Below, piece after piece: positions 42,477-51,522 of a stretch of DNA of 64,000 nt. The stretch is from Corynebacterium suranareeae (GTDB taxonomy: Bacteria; Actinomycetota; Actinomycetes; Mycobacteriales; Mycobacteriaceae): positions 496,001 through 560,000 of the forward strand of contig NZ_AP017369.1 in the NCBI RefSeq assembly GCF_002355155.1. Direction: 5' to 3'. The notes beneath the pieces are model-generated. The model ran no database searches. It worked only from the letters and a program-made list of their open reading frames with translations, and had not been told where the DNA came from. The stretch's first letter is position 1. Each line of letters opens with the position of its first letter. The position numbers and the translations under genes are program-made.

Positions 42477-43886
42477 GTGACTGAACATTATGACGTAGTA
42501 GTACTCGGAGCAGGCCCCGGTGGCTATGTCTCCGCCATCCGCGCAGCCCAGCTTGGCAAGAAGGTAGCTGTAATTGAGAAGCAGTACTGGGGCGGTGTCT
42601 GCCTTAACGTTGGCTGCATCCCTTCCAAGTCTCTGATCAAAAACGCTGAGGTTGCCCATACCTTTACCCACGAGAAGAAGACCTTCGGCATCAACGGCGA
42701 AGTCACCTTCAACTACGAGGACGCGCACAAGCGTTCTCGTGGCGTTTCTGACAAGATCGTCGGTGGCGTTCACTACCTGATGAAGAAGAACAAGATCACC
42801 GAAATTCACGGTCTTGGAAACTTCAAGGATGCTAAGACACTCGAGGTTACTGAAGGCAAGGATGCTGGCAAGACCATCACTTTTGATGACTGCATCATCG
42901 CAACCGGCTCGGTTGTCAACACTCTGCGTGGGGTTGAATTCTCTGAGAACGTGGTTTCATATGAAGAGCAGATCCTTAATCCGGTTGCTCCAAAAAAGAT
43001 GGTTATCGTTGGTGCCGGTGCAATCGGCATGGAATTCGCGTACGTTCTTGGCAACTATGGTGTCGATGTAACTGTCATCGAGTTCATGGATCGTGTGCTT
43101 CCAAACGAAGACGCTGAAGTATCTAAGGTTATTGCAAAGGCATACAAGAAGATGGGCGTTAAGCTTCTTCCAGGCCATGCAACCACTGCTGTTCGTGACA
43201 ACGGTGACTCGGTTGAGGTTGATTACCAGAAGAAGGGCTCTGACAAGACAGAGACCCTCACTGTTGATCGCGTCATGGTTTCCGTCGGCTTCCGCCCACG
43301 TGTTGAAGGCTTTGGTCTTGAAAACACTGGCGTCAAGCTCACCGAGCGTGGCGCAATCGACATTGATGATTACATGCGTACCAACGTTCCAGGAATCTAC
43401 GCTATCGGTGACGTCACCGCGAAGCTTCAGCTTGCTCACGTTGCAGAAGCACAGGGCATCGTTGCTGCAGAGACCATCGCTGGCGCAGAAACCCAGACCC
43501 TTGGCGATTACATGATGATGCCTCGCGCAACATTCTGTAACCCACAGGTAGCTTCCTTCGGTTACACCGAGGAGCAGGCAAAGCAGAAGTGGCCTGATCG
43601 TGAGATCAAGGTTGCTTCATTCCCATTCTCTGCAAACGGTAAGGCAGTTGGTCTGGCGGAAACCGATGGTTTTGCAAAGATCGTTGCTGATGCAGAATTC
43701 GGTGAACTGCTCGGTGGACACCTGGTAGGTGCAAACGCTTCTGAACTCATCAACGAACTGGTTCTGGCGCAGAACTGGGATCTCACCACTGAAGAGATCT
43801 CTCGCAGCGTTCACATTCACCCAACGCTGTCTGAGGCTGTCAAGGAAGCCGCTCACGGTATTTCTGGACACATGATCAACTTCTAA
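42477..43886 (+). CDS. lpd: Dihydrolipoamide dehydrogenase
   Basis: FAD-dependent E3 component of pyruvate and 2-oxoglutarate dehydrogenase complexes, reoxidising dihydrolipoamide with NAD+. 469 aa from GTG 42477. FAD motif LGAGPGGYVSAIRAAQLGKK; redox pair in GGVCLNVGCIPSKS; NAD motif VGAGAIGMEFAYVLGNYG; FAD second site YAIGDVTAKLQLAHVA; and the C-terminal His-Glu couple in HIHPTLSEAV. The ribosome site is weak, and TATCCT at 42464-42469 lies 7 nt before the GTG, so a leaderless transcript is possible. Monocistronic, with a strong terminator. Confidence 0.96.
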   Translation: MTEHYDVVVLGAGPGGYVSAIRAAQLGKKVAVIEKQYWGGVCLNVGCIPSKSLIKNAEVAHTFTHEKKTFGINGEVTFNYEDAHKRSRGVSDKIVGGVHYLMKKNKITEIHGLGNFKDAKTLEVTEGKDAGKTITFDDCIIATGSVVNTLRGVEFSENVVSYEEQILNPVAPKKMVIVGAGAIGMEFAYVLGNYGVDVTVIEFMDRVLPNEDAEVSKVIAKAYKKMGVKLLPGHATTAVRDNGDSVEVDYQKKGSDKTETLTVDRVMVSVGFRPRVEGFGLENTGVKLTERGAIDIDDYMRTNVPGIYAIGDVTAKLQLAHVAEAQGIVAAETIAGAETQTLGDYMMMPRATFCNPQVASFGYTEEQAKQKWPDREIKVASFPFSANGKAVGLAETDGFAKIVADAEFGELLGGHLVGANASELINELVLAQNWDLTTEEISRSVHIHPTLSEAVKEAAHGISGHMINF

Positions 43887-43900
43887 TTTGACCGTTCGAA

Positions 43901-43938
43901 TGGCCCTGATTGCAATCGCAATCAGGGCCAAAAGTTTT
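43901..43938 (+). terminator. Terminator after lpd
   Basis: TGGCCCTGATTGC (43901-43913) pairs perfectly with GCAATCAGGGCCA (43918-43930) across a 4-base loop, then AAAGTTTTT. Confidence 0.9.
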
Positions 43939-44043
43939 TGTATCACGAAAATACAAAACAACCTTTTAATAAGTGCTCATCTTCACATAACCTCTTTAGC
44001 CGTCATGGAGAATTATTCCCAAAAGTAGGTAACGTCATCAGCC

Positions 44044-44967
44044 ATGAGTTTGCCAATAGCTCAGCATCAAAATGCTGTAAAAACTGTCGTTGTTCCTGCC
44101 GCTGGAATGGGTACACGGTTCCTTCCTGCAACCAAGACAATTCCAAAGGAGCTCCTCCCCGTAGTTGATACTCCAGGTATTGAGCTCGTTGCTAAAGAAG
44201 CTGCGGATCTTGGTGCATCTCAATTGGCAATTATCACTGCGCCAAACAAGGACGGGATTCTCAAGCATTTTGAGGCTTTCCCTGAGCTAGAGGCAACTCT
44301 TGAGGCCCGTGGTAAGACTGATCAGCTGAATAAGGTTCGCGCTGCTAGGGAATTGATTGCAACAGTTCCAGTGGTTCAAGAAAAGCCATTGGGGCTTGGT
44401 CACGCTGTTGGCCTCGCTGAGTCTGTGCTCGATGATGACGAAGATGTTGTAGCTGTCATGTTGCCAGATGATCTGGTGCTGCCGTTTGGTGTGACTGAAA
44501 GAATGGCTGAAGTCCGCGCTAAATTTGGCGGATCTGTTCTTGCGGCAATTGAGGTGGCTGAAGATGAAGTCTCTAGTTACGGAGTATTTGAGCTAGGCGA
44601 ACTCGATGCAGAGTCTGAAAACGAAGGCATTAGGCGTGTTGTAGGAATGGTTGAAAAGCCTGCGCCTGAGGATGCCCCATCAAGGTTTGCTGCAACGGGC
44701 CGTTATCTACTTGATCGAGCTATTTTTGATGCACTGCGTCGAATTGAGCCTGGTGCTGGTGGGGAACTGCAGCTAACAGATGCCATTGCTTTATTGATTG
44801 AAGAAGGCCATCCGGTACACATCGTGGTTCATGAAGGAAAGCGCCATGATCTCGGAAATCCAGCTGGGTACATTCCCGCTGTTGTGTACTTCGGGCTTCG
44901 TCATGCAGAGTACGGTTCCAAGATTCACCGTGCGGTGAAGGAAATAATCGCTGAGTTTGAATCTTAA
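44044..44967 (+). CDS. galU: UTP-glucose-1-phosphate uridylyltransferase
   Basis: Makes UDP-glucose from UTP and glucose-1-phosphate, 307 aa. Motifs: VVPAAGMGTRFLPATKTIPK (nucleotide loop and catalytic Lys), ELLPVVDTPGIELVAKEA, MLPDDLVLP (metal Asp), VGMVEKPAPEDAPS and LQLTDAIALLIEEG. UDP-glucose feeds trehalose, arabinogalactan and the exopolysaccharide genes to the left. It has no strong ribosome site near the ATG. A terminator overlaps the start region of the next gene, so it is transcribed alone. Confidence 0.93.
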   Translation: MSLPIAQHQNAVKTVVVPAAGMGTRFLPATKTIPKELLPVVDTPGIELVAKEAADLGASQLAIITAPNKDGILKHFEAFPELEATLEARGKTDQLNKVRAARELIATVPVVQEKPLGLGHAVGLAESVLDDDEDVVAVMLPDDLVLPFGVTERMAEVRAKFGGSVLAAIEVAEDEVSSYGVFELGELDAESENEGIRRVVGMVEKPAPEDAPSRFAATGRYLLDRAIFDALRRIEPGAGGELQLTDAIALLIEEGHPVHIVVHEGKRHDLGNPAGYIPAVVYFGLRHAEYGSKIHRAVKEIIAEFES

Positions 44968-44972
44968 AAAGG

Positions 44973-45007
44973 AAACCGCCTTCCACATTGTGGGAGGCGG
45001 TTTTCTC
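44973..45007 (+). terminator. Terminator after galU
   Basis: AAACCGCCTTCCACA (44973-44987) pairs with TGTGGGAGGCGGTTT (44989-45003) with one G-T pair, followed by TTCTC. The very short loop may be enlarged by opening the top pair. Confidence 0.8.
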
Positions 45008-45028
45008 ATGCGATTAGAATCTTACCCC

Positions 45029-45529
45029 ATGGCTAAGAAAGTAGACACCTCGAACGCTACCCCCGCTCTAGCCCTTCTTACGGAGAGGCAGATTCCTTTT
45101 GAGTTGGACGTTCATGATGTAGATCCAAAATCATCAAAGGGCTTTGCATTGGATGCCTCTGAAGTAATGGGTGTGGAGCCGGAAGTGGTGTTTAAAACGC
45201 TTATGGCAGATATTGATGGTGAACATGTGGTCGCGATTGTTCCAGCCAGCAGCACGTTGAATCTCAAGCAGTTGGCTAAAGCAGGAAAAGGCAAGCATGC
45301 GAACATGATGGATCGCAGCCGTGCACAGGTAGTCACCGGGTATGTTCCGGGTGGAATTTCACCGATAGGGCAGAAGAACAAACATCGCGTGTTTTTGGAT
45401 GAGTCTGCAATTCTCCAGGAACGAATCTACGTCAGTGCAGGACGCCGAGGCTGGTCGCTGATTATCGCCCCGGATGATGTTCTTCTGGCTACCGATGGGG
45501 TTTACGCGGATATTGCTGATCATTCATAA
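45029..45529 (+). CDS. ybaK: YbaK/EbsC-type Cys-tRNA(Pro) deacylase
   Basis: Editing hydrolase that removes cysteine misloaded on tRNA-Pro, 166 aa. Family motifs: HDVDPKSSKGFALDASEVMG, EVVFKTLMADIDGE with the substrate Lys, and a glycine-rich GYVPGGISPIGQKNK loop. RIYVSAGRRGWSLIIAP is typical of the C-terminus. Longer in-frame starts (44957, 45008) fall in or right after the galU terminator. ATG 45029 is preferred, with TAGAAT (45015-45020) 8 nt upstream giving a leaderless message. Confidence 0.9.
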   Translation: MAKKVDTSNATPALALLTERQIPFELDVHDVDPKSSKGFALDASEVMGVEPEVVFKTLMADIDGEHVVAIVPASSTLNLKQLAKAGKGKHANMMDRSRAQVVTGYVPGGISPIGQKNKHRVFLDESAILQERIYVSAGRRGWSLIIAPDDVLLATDGVYADIADHS

Positions 45530-45556
45530 AAGATAAAACCCACCCCCGCAGGGGTG
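45525..45556 (-). terminator. Hairpin terminator for ramB
   Basis: CACCCC (45541-45546) pairs with GGGGTG (45551-45556). On the minus strand the stem is followed by GGGTTTTATCTTTT, a T-rich tail that fits termination of the leftward ramB message. Confidence 0.6.
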
Positions 45557-45579
45557 CGTCGTAAAGCAAGCTCCTTTTC

Positions 45580-47004
45580 TTAGTAAGGCGCAATCGTCGA
45601 TTCGTGGGCGTCGATGTTGATGCGCCCATGCACGGATGGGAAGGCGCGCTGCGCGCAGTTCTCGCGGGTGCACACTCGGCAGCCGGACCCGATGGGGGTG
45701 GCGGTGGAAAGGTCCTGGAGGTTGAAGCCGCGGGAGTAGACGGTGCGGTCGGCGTGGCGGGCTTCGCAGCCTAGGCCGATGGCGAACATTTTGTCCACTT
45801 CGCCGAACCGGGCTTCGTGGTGTCGTACGGTGCGTGAGATCCACAGGTAGTTGCGTCCGTCGGGCATTTGCGCGAATTGGCGGAGCACTTGGCCGGGGTT
45901 GGTGAAGGTTTCAAACACGTTCCACAGGGGGCAGGTGCCGCCGTAGTGGGTGAAGTGGAAGCCGGTGGCGGATTGGCGTTTGGACATGTTGCCGGCGCGG
46001 TCGACACGCACGAAGGTAAACGGGATGCCGCGCAGGTTGGGTCGTTGCAGGGTGGAAAGACGGTGGGCGGTGGTTTCATACCCCACGCCGAAGAGTTGGC
46101 CGAGGTATTCGATGTCGTAGCCGGATTTCTCGGCTTCGGCGTGGAAGATTTTGTAGGGCAGCATAACGGCGGCGGCGAAGTAGGAGGCCACGCCGCGGAT
46201 GGCTAGGGTGCGGGCTTCGGGGGTGGACCAGATGCCGTCGTCGACGATGCCTTCGATGAGGTCGTTGGCTTCTAGGTAGCCGAGTTCGGTGGCCATGCGG
46301 AAGGCGCGTTGCCCGGGGTTGAGGCGCGCGTGGATGGTGAGCAGGCGGGTTTCGGGGTCGAAGTGGTGCAGCGTGCCGGATTCCTCTTTGGAGGAAGTGA
46401 TGGTGACATCGTGGTCGATCTGTAGGCGCCTGGCGATGGAATCTTCCATGGCGCGCGAGTCATAGGGCTGCCAGCCAAGTTGCGCGGCGATGGCTTCGGC
46501 GCGGCGGTCAAGGGCATCGAAGTAGTTCTGGCGGGCGTAGATAAAATCGCGCACCTCTTCGTGTGGCATGCTCACCGCCTCCGCAATCGGGCGGCGTTCC
46601 TCAGGGGTATTGGTGCGATTGTCCACCGCGATGGACAGTTTGTCGCGCACGTTTCGGTAGCGCTGGTGCATCTCCACCATGGCGCGCGCTAGTTGGGGGT
46701 GGTTGTACACCATCTCCGAAAGCTCTTGCAGCTCCACATTCGCAGGATTGATCTCCCGGTCCAGCATGACGTCTTGGACTTCGGCTAGCAGGCGGGAGTC
46801 ATCGTCGCGGGAGAAAAATGTTGCGTCCACGCCGAACGCCTCGGTGATCCGGAGCAACACCGGGACGGTGAGCGGGCGCACGTCGTGTTCGATCTGATTT
46901 ACATAACTTGCAGATAAGCCGAGCGTCGCTGCCAACGACGCCTGGCTCAGGTCTCTTTCGCGGCGCAGTTGGCGCAGCCTGGACCCAACATATGTCTTTC
47001 CCAT
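45580..47004 (-). CDS. ramB: Regulator of acetate metabolism RamB
   Basis: Transcription regulator of acetate and central carbon genes (aceA, aceB, pta-ack, and others), 474 aa. Residues about 8-65 form an XRE helix-turn-helix ([36 protein letters not shown]). The middle is an IrrE-like domain without an intact HExxH zinc site. The C-terminal DUF2083 domain carries a cysteine cluster ([16 protein letters not shown]). The divergent neighbour is sdhCAB. A RamB-like box at 47057-47070 lies about 55 bases upstream of its own start, consistent with autoregulation. Confidence 0.94.
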   Translation of the reverse strand: MGKTYVGSRLRQLRRERDLSQASLAATLGLSASYVNQIEHDVRPLTVPVLLRITEAFGVDATFFSRDDDSRLLAEVQDVMLDREINPANVELQELSEMVYNHPQLARAMVEMHQRYRNVRDKLSIAVDNRTNTPEERRPIAEAVSMPHEEVRDFIYARQNYFDALDRRAEAIAAQLGWQPYDSRAMEDSIARRLQIDHDVTITSSKEESGTLHHFDPETRLLTIHARLNPGQRAFRMATELGYLEANDLIEGIVDDGIWSTPEARTLAIRGVASYFAAAVMLPYKIFHAEAEKSGYDIEYLGQLFGVGYETTAHRLSTLQRPNLRGIPFTFVRVDRAGNMSKRQSATGFHFTHYGGTCPLWNVFETFTNPGQVLRQFAQMPDGRNYLWISRTVRHHEARFGEVDKMFAIGLGCEARHADRTVYSRGFNLQDLSTATPIGSGCRVCTRENCAQRAFPSVHGRINIDAHESTIAPY

Positions 47005-47056
47005 GGCGCAACTATAGCGTGATCGCCATCACCTTAACCACTCTTGGCAATGAGGT

Positions 47057-47070
47057 GTTGCAAAGTTGTT
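47057..47070 (-). promoter_or_regulatory. RamB-type operator before ramB
   Basis: Read on the minus strand ACAACTTTGCAAC resembles the RamB consensus AAAACTTTGCAAA at its core (ACTTTGCAA). It is about 55 bases before the ramB start, in line with the known negative autoregulation of ramB. Confidence 0.55.
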
Positions 47071-47220
47071 GATTTTTGCTTTTCGACGCCACCCCCTGTC
47101 GTCCCACGCCCGGCGTGGTCTGGCCACAGGTTTGCGCTTCCTGTGGAAAGCGGGGGAGGGGAGTGTCTAAACTTTTTGGTTGATACCAAACGGGGTTAGT
47201 CTGGGGTCGCGGGCGGGGCT

Positions 47221-47236
47221 TGTGAGCAACCTCACC
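47221..47236. promoter_or_regulatory. GlxR-type site upstream of sdhCAB
   Basis: TGTGAGCAACCTCACC matches TGTGA-N6-TCACA except for the last base. It is about 200 bases upstream of sdhC. GlxR control of sdhCAB is known in C. glutamicum. Confidence 0.65.
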
Positions 47237-47442
47237 TTGGATTTGGATTGTTGAAAAAGCCTCACGTTTTCGCAGGTAGATCACCCTCGATTTAACAAGC
47301 GTCAAACGACAATGAAGCAAGGCTACCCTAAGAAGCGACCTTTAGGGGGTGTTTAGACCCTGTTTAGGGTGGTGAGCAAGCACACTGCGACTGGTTAATG
47401 CCTCGATCCGGGACGTACAGTAATCACGACACTGGAGGTGCC

Positions 47443-48216
47443 ATGACTGTTAGAAATCCCGACCGTGAGGCAATCCGTCACGGAAAAATTACATTGGAGG
47501 CGCTGCGTGAGCGCCCCAAATACCCGACCTGGGCAATGAAGCTCACCATGGCCATCACTGGCCTTATCTTCGGTGGCTTCGTTTTGGTCCACATGATCGG
47601 AAACCTGAAAATCTTCATGCCGGACTACGCAGCCGATTCTGCGCATCCGGGTGAAGCACAAGTAGACGTCTACGGCGAGTTCCTGCGCGAAATCGGATCC
47701 CCGATCTTCCCGCACGGCTCGGTCCTCTGGATCCTACGTATTATCCTGCTGGTCGCATTGGTTCTGCACATCTACTGTGCATTCGCCCTGACCGGACGTT
47801 CCCACCAGTCCCGCGGAAAGTTCCGTCGCACCAACCTCATTGGTGGCTACAACTCTTTCGCAACCCGCTCCATGCTGGTTACCGGAATCGTCCTGCTTGC
47901 GTTCATCATCTTCCACATCCTCGACCTGACCGTAGGTGTTGCACCAGCAGCATCCACCTCATTCGAGCACGGAGCTGTGTACGCAAACATGGTGGCATCC
48001 TTTAGCCGCTGGCCTGTAGCGATCTGGTACATCATTGCCAACCTGGTTCTGTTCGTTCACCTGTCTCACGGCATCTGGCTTGCAGTTTCCGACCTGGGCA
48101 TTACCGGACGCCGCTGGAGGGCAATCCTGCTCGCCGTCGCATACATCGTTCCTGCACTGGTTCTGATCGGCAACATCACCATTCCGTTCGCCATCGCCAT
48201 CGGCTGGATTGCGTAA
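47443..48216 (+). CDS. sdhC: Succinate dehydrogenase cytochrome b subunit
   Basis: Membrane anchor of the succinate:menaquinone oxidoreductase, 257 aa, with five membrane helices. It is the single-subunit di-haem type (B. subtilis class), so no sdhD is needed. Candidate haem His residues lie in GGFVLVHMIGNLK, VALVLHIYCAFAL, LAFIIFHILDL and VLFVHLSHGIWL. ATG 47443 has GGAGGTG 5 nt upstream; the longer frame from 47398 lacks one. It opens the sdhCAB operon, with 21 nt to sdhA. Confidence 0.95.
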   Translation: MTVRNPDREAIRHGKITLEALRERPKYPTWAMKLTMAITGLIFGGFVLVHMIGNLKIFMPDYAADSAHPGEAQVDVYGEFLREIGSPIFPHGSVLWILRIILLVALVLHIYCAFALTGRSHQSRGKFRRTNLIGGYNSFATRSMLVTGIVLLAFIIFHILDLTVGVAPAASTSFEHGAVYANMVASFSRWPVAIWYIIANLVLFVHLSHGIWLAVSDLGITGRRWRAILLAVAYIVPALVLIGNITIPFAIAIGWIA

Positions 48217-48237
48217 AGGTAAAGGTAGGAAGAATTA

Positions 48238-50247
48238 ATGAGCACTCACTCTGAAACCACCCGCCCAGAGTTCATCCACCCAGTCTCCGTCCTCCCAGAG
48301 GTTAAGGCTGGCACGGTCCTTGATGCTGCTGAGCCAGCAGGCGTTCCCACCAAAGACATGTGGGATTATCAAAAAGACCACATGAACCTGGTTTCCCCAC
48401 TTAACCGTCGTAAGTTCCGCGTCCTCGTCGTCGGAACCGGCCTGTCCGGTGGCGCTGCAGCCGCAGCACTCGGCGAGCTCGGATACGACGTCAAGGCGTT
48501 CACCTACCACGACGCACCACGCCGTGCGCACTCCATTGCTGCACAGGGTGGCGTTAACTCCGCCCGCGGCAAGAAGGTAGACAACGACGGCGCATACCGC
48601 CACGTCAAAGACACCGTCAAGGGCGGCGACTACCGTGGCCGCGAGTCCGACTGCTGGCGTCTAGCCGTCGAATCCGTCCGCGTGATCGACCACATGAACG
48701 CCATCGGTGCACCATTCGCCCGCGAGTACGGCGGCACCCTGGCAACCCGTTCCTTCGGTGGTGTGCAGGTCTCCCGTACCTACTACACCCGTGGACAAAC
48801 CGGACAGCAGCTACAGCTGTCCACCGCATCAGCGTTGCAGCGCCAGATCCACCTGGGCTCCGTAGAGATCTTCACCCACAACGAAATGGTTGACGTCATC
48901 GTCACCGAGCGTGATGGACAGAAGCGCTGCGAAGGCCTGATCATGCGCAACCTGATCACCGGTGAACTCACCGCCCACACCGGCCACGCCGTCATCCTGG
49001 CAACCGGTGGCTACGGCAACGTCTACCACATGTCCACCCTGGCGAAGAACTCCAACGCCTCGGCCATCATGCGTGCATACGAAGCCGGCGCATACTTCGC
49101 GTCCCCATCCTTCATTCAGTTCCACCCAACCGGCCTACCAGTGAACTCAACCTGGCAGTCCAAGACCATTTTGATGTCCGAATCGTTGCGTAACGACGGC
49201 CGCATCTGGTCCCCTAAGGAGCCGAACGATAACCGCGATCCAAACACCATCCCTGAGGATGAGCGCGACTACTTCCTAGAGCGCCGCTACCCAGCATTCG
49301 GTAACCTCGTCCCACGTGACGTTGCTTCCCGTGCGATCTCCCAGCAGATCAACGCTGGTCTCGGTGTTGGACCTCTGAACAACGCTGCATACCTGGACTT
49401 CCGCGACGCCACCGAGCGCCTCGGTCAAGACACCATCCGCGAGCGTTACTCCAACCTCTTCACCATGTACGAAGAGGCTATTGGTGAGGACCCATACTCC
49501 ACCCCAATGCGTATTGCACCGACCTGCCACTTCACCATGGGTGGCCTCTGGACTGACTTCAACGAAATGACGTCCATCCCAGGTCTGTTCTGCGCAGGTG
49601 AAGCATCCTGGACCTACCACGGTGCAAACCGTCTGGGCGCAAACTCCCTGCTGTCCGCTTCCGTTGATGGCTGGTTCACCCTGCCATTCACCATCCCTAA
49701 CTACCTCGGCCCATTGCTTGGCACCGAGCGTCTGCCAGAGGATGCACCAGAAGCACTTGCAGCAATCGACCGCGCCAAGGCACGCATCGACAAGCTCATG
49801 AACATCCGTGGCGACAACCCACACGGCCCTGAGTACTACCACCGCCAGCTCGGCGACATCTTGTACTTCTCCTGTGGCGTTGCACGTAACGTAGAAGACC
49901 TCCAAGACGGCATCAACAAGATCCGTGCACTCCGCGAGGACTTCTGGAAGAACATGCGCATCACCGGAACCCCAGATGAGATGAACCAGGTCCTCGAATA
50001 CGCAGCACGCGTAGCCGACTACATCGACCTCGGCGAACTCATGTGCGTCGACGCCCTCGACCGTGACGAGTCCTGTGGCGCTCACTTCCGCGACGACCAC
50101 CTCTCCGAAGATGGCGAAGCAGAACGTGACGACGAAAACTGGTGCTTCGTCTCCGCATGGGAACCAGGCGAGAACGGAACCTTCGTCCGCCACGCAGAAC
50201 CACTGTTCTTCGAATCCGTCCCACTGCAGACAAGGAACTACAAGTAA
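48238..50247 (+). CDS. sdhA: Succinate dehydrogenase flavoprotein
   Basis: Catalytic subunit oxidising succinate to fumarate, 669 aa. FAD-binding LVVGTGLSGGAAAAALGELG; FAD-linking HSIAAQGGVNSA; active-site region YYTRGQTGQQLQL; substrate loop FIQFHPTGLPV; and a C-terminal FAD site MGGLWTDFNEMTSIPGLFCA followed by GANRLGANSLLSA. Size and motifs fit the menaquinone-linked flavoprotein group. GGTAGGAAGAA precedes the ATG. Its stop overlaps the sdhB start by one base. Confidence 0.96.
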   Translation: MSTHSETTRPEFIHPVSVLPEVKAGTVLDAAEPAGVPTKDMWDYQKDHMNLVSPLNRRKFRVLVVGTGLSGGAAAAALGELGYDVKAFTYHDAPRRAHSIAAQGGVNSARGKKVDNDGAYRHVKDTVKGGDYRGRESDCWRLAVESVRVIDHMNAIGAPFAREYGGTLATRSFGGVQVSRTYYTRGQTGQQLQLSTASALQRQIHLGSVEIFTHNEMVDVIVTERDGQKRCEGLIMRNLITGELTAHTGHAVILATGGYGNVYHMSTLAKNSNASAIMRAYEAGAYFASPSFIQFHPTGLPVNSTWQSKTILMSESLRNDGRIWSPKEPNDNRDPNTIPEDERDYFLERRYPAFGNLVPRDVASRAISQQINAGLGVGPLNNAAYLDFRDATERLGQDTIRERYSNLFTMYEEAIGEDPYSTPMRIAPTCHFTMGGLWTDFNEMTSIPGLFCAGEASWTYHGANRLGANSLLSASVDGWFTLPFTIPNYLGPLLGTERLPEDAPEALAAIDRAKARIDKLMNIRGDNPHGPEYYHRQLGDILYFSCGVARNVEDLQDGINKIRALREDFWKNMRITGTPDEMNQVLEYAARVADYIDLGELMCVDALDRDESCGAHFRDDHLSEDGEAERDDENWCFVSAWEPGENGTFVRHAEPLFFESVPLQTRNYK

Positions 50248-50996
50248 TGAAACTTACACTTGAGATCTGGCGTCAAGCAGGCCCAACTGCGGAAGGCAAG
50301 TTCGAAACCGTCCAGGTTGACGACGCCGTCGCGCAGATGTCCATCCTGGAACTGCTTGACCACGTAAACAACAAGTTCATCGAAGAAGGCAAAGAACCAT
50401 TCGCGTTCGCGTCTGACTGCCGCGAAGGTATCTGCGGTACTTGTGGCCTCCTCGTGAACGGCCGCCCTCACGGCGCCGACCAGAACAAGCCTGCCTGCGC
50501 GCAGCGCCTGGTCAGCTACAACGAAGGCGACACCTTAAAGATCGAACCACTGCGCTCCGCCGCATACCCAGTGATCAAGGACATGGTCGTTGACCGCTCC
50601 GCACTGGACCGCGTCATGGAACAAGGTGGCTACGTGACCATCAACGCAGGTACCGCACCTGACGCTGATACCCTCCACGTCAACCACGAAACCGCTGAAC
50701 TCGCACTCGACCACGCAGCCTGCATCGGCTGCGGCGCCTGTGTTGCAGCCTGCCCTAACGGCGCAGCTCACCTGTTCACCGGCGCAAAGCTAGTCCACCT
50801 CTCCCTACTCCCACTGGGTAAAGAAGAGCGCGGATTGCGAGCACGTAAGATGGTTGATGAAATGGAAACCAACTTCGGACACTGCTCCCTCTACGGTGAA
50901 TGTGCAGATGTCTGCCCAGCAGGCATCCCACTGACCGCCGTGGCGGCTGTCACCAAGGAACGTGCACGTGCAGCTTTCCGTGGCAAAGACGACTAG
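50247..50996 (+). CDS. sdhB: Succinate dehydrogenase iron-sulfur protein
   Basis: Electron-transfer subunit between FAD and menaquinone, 249 aa. The [2Fe-2S] ligands are in CREGICGTCGLLVNG and the later Cys of NKPACAQ. The remaining clusters use CIGCGACVAACPNG and CSLYGECADVCPAGIP. ATG 50247 shares one base with the sdhA stop; a longer frame from 50142 is only a shadow of sdhA. A small membrane protein gene follows 58 nt later. Confidence 0.95.
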   Translation: MKLTLEIWRQAGPTAEGKFETVQVDDAVAQMSILELLDHVNNKFIEEGKEPFAFASDCREGICGTCGLLVNGRPHGADQNKPACAQRLVSYNEGDTLKIEPLRSAAYPVIKDMVVDRSALDRVMEQGGYVTINAGTAPDADTLHVNHETAELALDHAACIGCGACVAACPNGAAHLFTGAKLVHLSLLPLGKEERGLRARKMVDEMETNFGHCSLYGECADVCPAGIPLTAVAAVTKERARAAFRGKDD

Positions 50997-51054
50997 TCTT
51001 TAATCTAAGCAACTAACGGTTCAGACAGTTAAACCAGAAAGACGAGTGAACACC

Positions 51055-51384
51055 ATGTCCTCCGCGAAAAAGAAACCCGCACCGGAGCGTATGCACTACA
51101 TCGATGGCTACATCCCCGTGGCGTATAACTCTCCACACTCATCCCTCGAGCGCAGCGCAACTTGGTTGGGCATGGGATTCCTCCTCACCGCACTAGCAGG
51201 CGTAGGCGCAATCCTCTTCGCGGTCGGCGCAAACAGCGTTGGCCAGCAGCAGGAACACTGGGTTCTTTACGCCATTATCGGAGCAGTATTTGCGGTGCTT
51301 TTCCTGGTGATCGGTACAGTTTTAATTAAAATTGGCCGTGCTCCATATCACCGTTATGTCAAAGAAACTGGTCGCGAGCATTAA
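51055..51384 (+). CDS. Small membrane protein of the sdh operon
   Basis: 109 aa with two membrane helices (WLGMGFLLTALAGVGAILFA and WVLYAIIGAVFAVLFLVIGT) and a charged N-terminus. Gene order after sdhCAB is conserved in corynebacteria as I remember it. Function is unknown; an accessory role in the succinate dehydrogenase complex is inferred. A GTG at 51046 is in frame, but AGAAAGACGAG suits either start; ATG 51055 is preferred. A terminator follows. Confidence 0.8.
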   Translation: MSSAKKKPAPERMHYIDGYIPVAYNSPHSSLERSATWLGMGFLLTALAGVGAILFAVGANSVGQQQEHWVLYAIIGAVFAVLFLVIGTVLIKIGRAPYHRYVKETGREH

Positions 51385-51404
51385 AGTTTAAGTGGCATCT
51401 CCTT

Positions 51405-51448
51405 AAAACACCCTTTCTTCCACTTCGGTGGGGGAGAGGGTGTTTTTT
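51405..51448 (+). terminator. Terminator of the sdh operon
   Basis: AAAACACCCT (51405-51414) pairs with AGGGTGTTTT (51437-51446), with an inner CCAC/GTGG stem around a TTCG tetraloop and a T-run at the end. Confidence 0.88.
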
Positions 51449-51469
51449 GTTTACCTGTGTTTGGTTTGT

Positions 51470-51488
51470 ATAGTTTAGCCTGTCCTAA
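51470..51488. promoter_or_regulatory. DtxR-type iron operator, strong match
   Basis: ATAGTTTAGCCTGTCCTAA matches the DtxR consensus TTAGGTTAGCCTAACCTAA at 15 of 19 positions by hand alignment. It overlaps a TAATAT -10 candidate (51486-51491) and lies 34 bases before the lipoprotein ATG, a classic repressor position. Confidence 0.78.
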
Positions 51489-51522
51489 TATGTTGAATGT
51501 TTGATCGAATTTGGAAGGCGTT

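Larger units (their letters stand above)
47005..47442. other. Divergent ramB-sdhC regulatory region
   Basis: Non-coding, 438 bases, between divergent genes. It holds the RamB-like box (47057-47070) and a GlxR-type site (47221-47236). The right part (GTTTAGACCCTGTTTAGGG, 47350-47368) is a direct repeat of GTTTAG and may hold further regulator or promoter sites for sdhCAB. Confidence 0.7.

Noticed and set aside
49276..50193. 305-codon minus-strand frame opposite sdhA
   Set aside because: Antisense shadow of sdhA with biased Val/Cys/Glu content; no start signal and no recognised domain.
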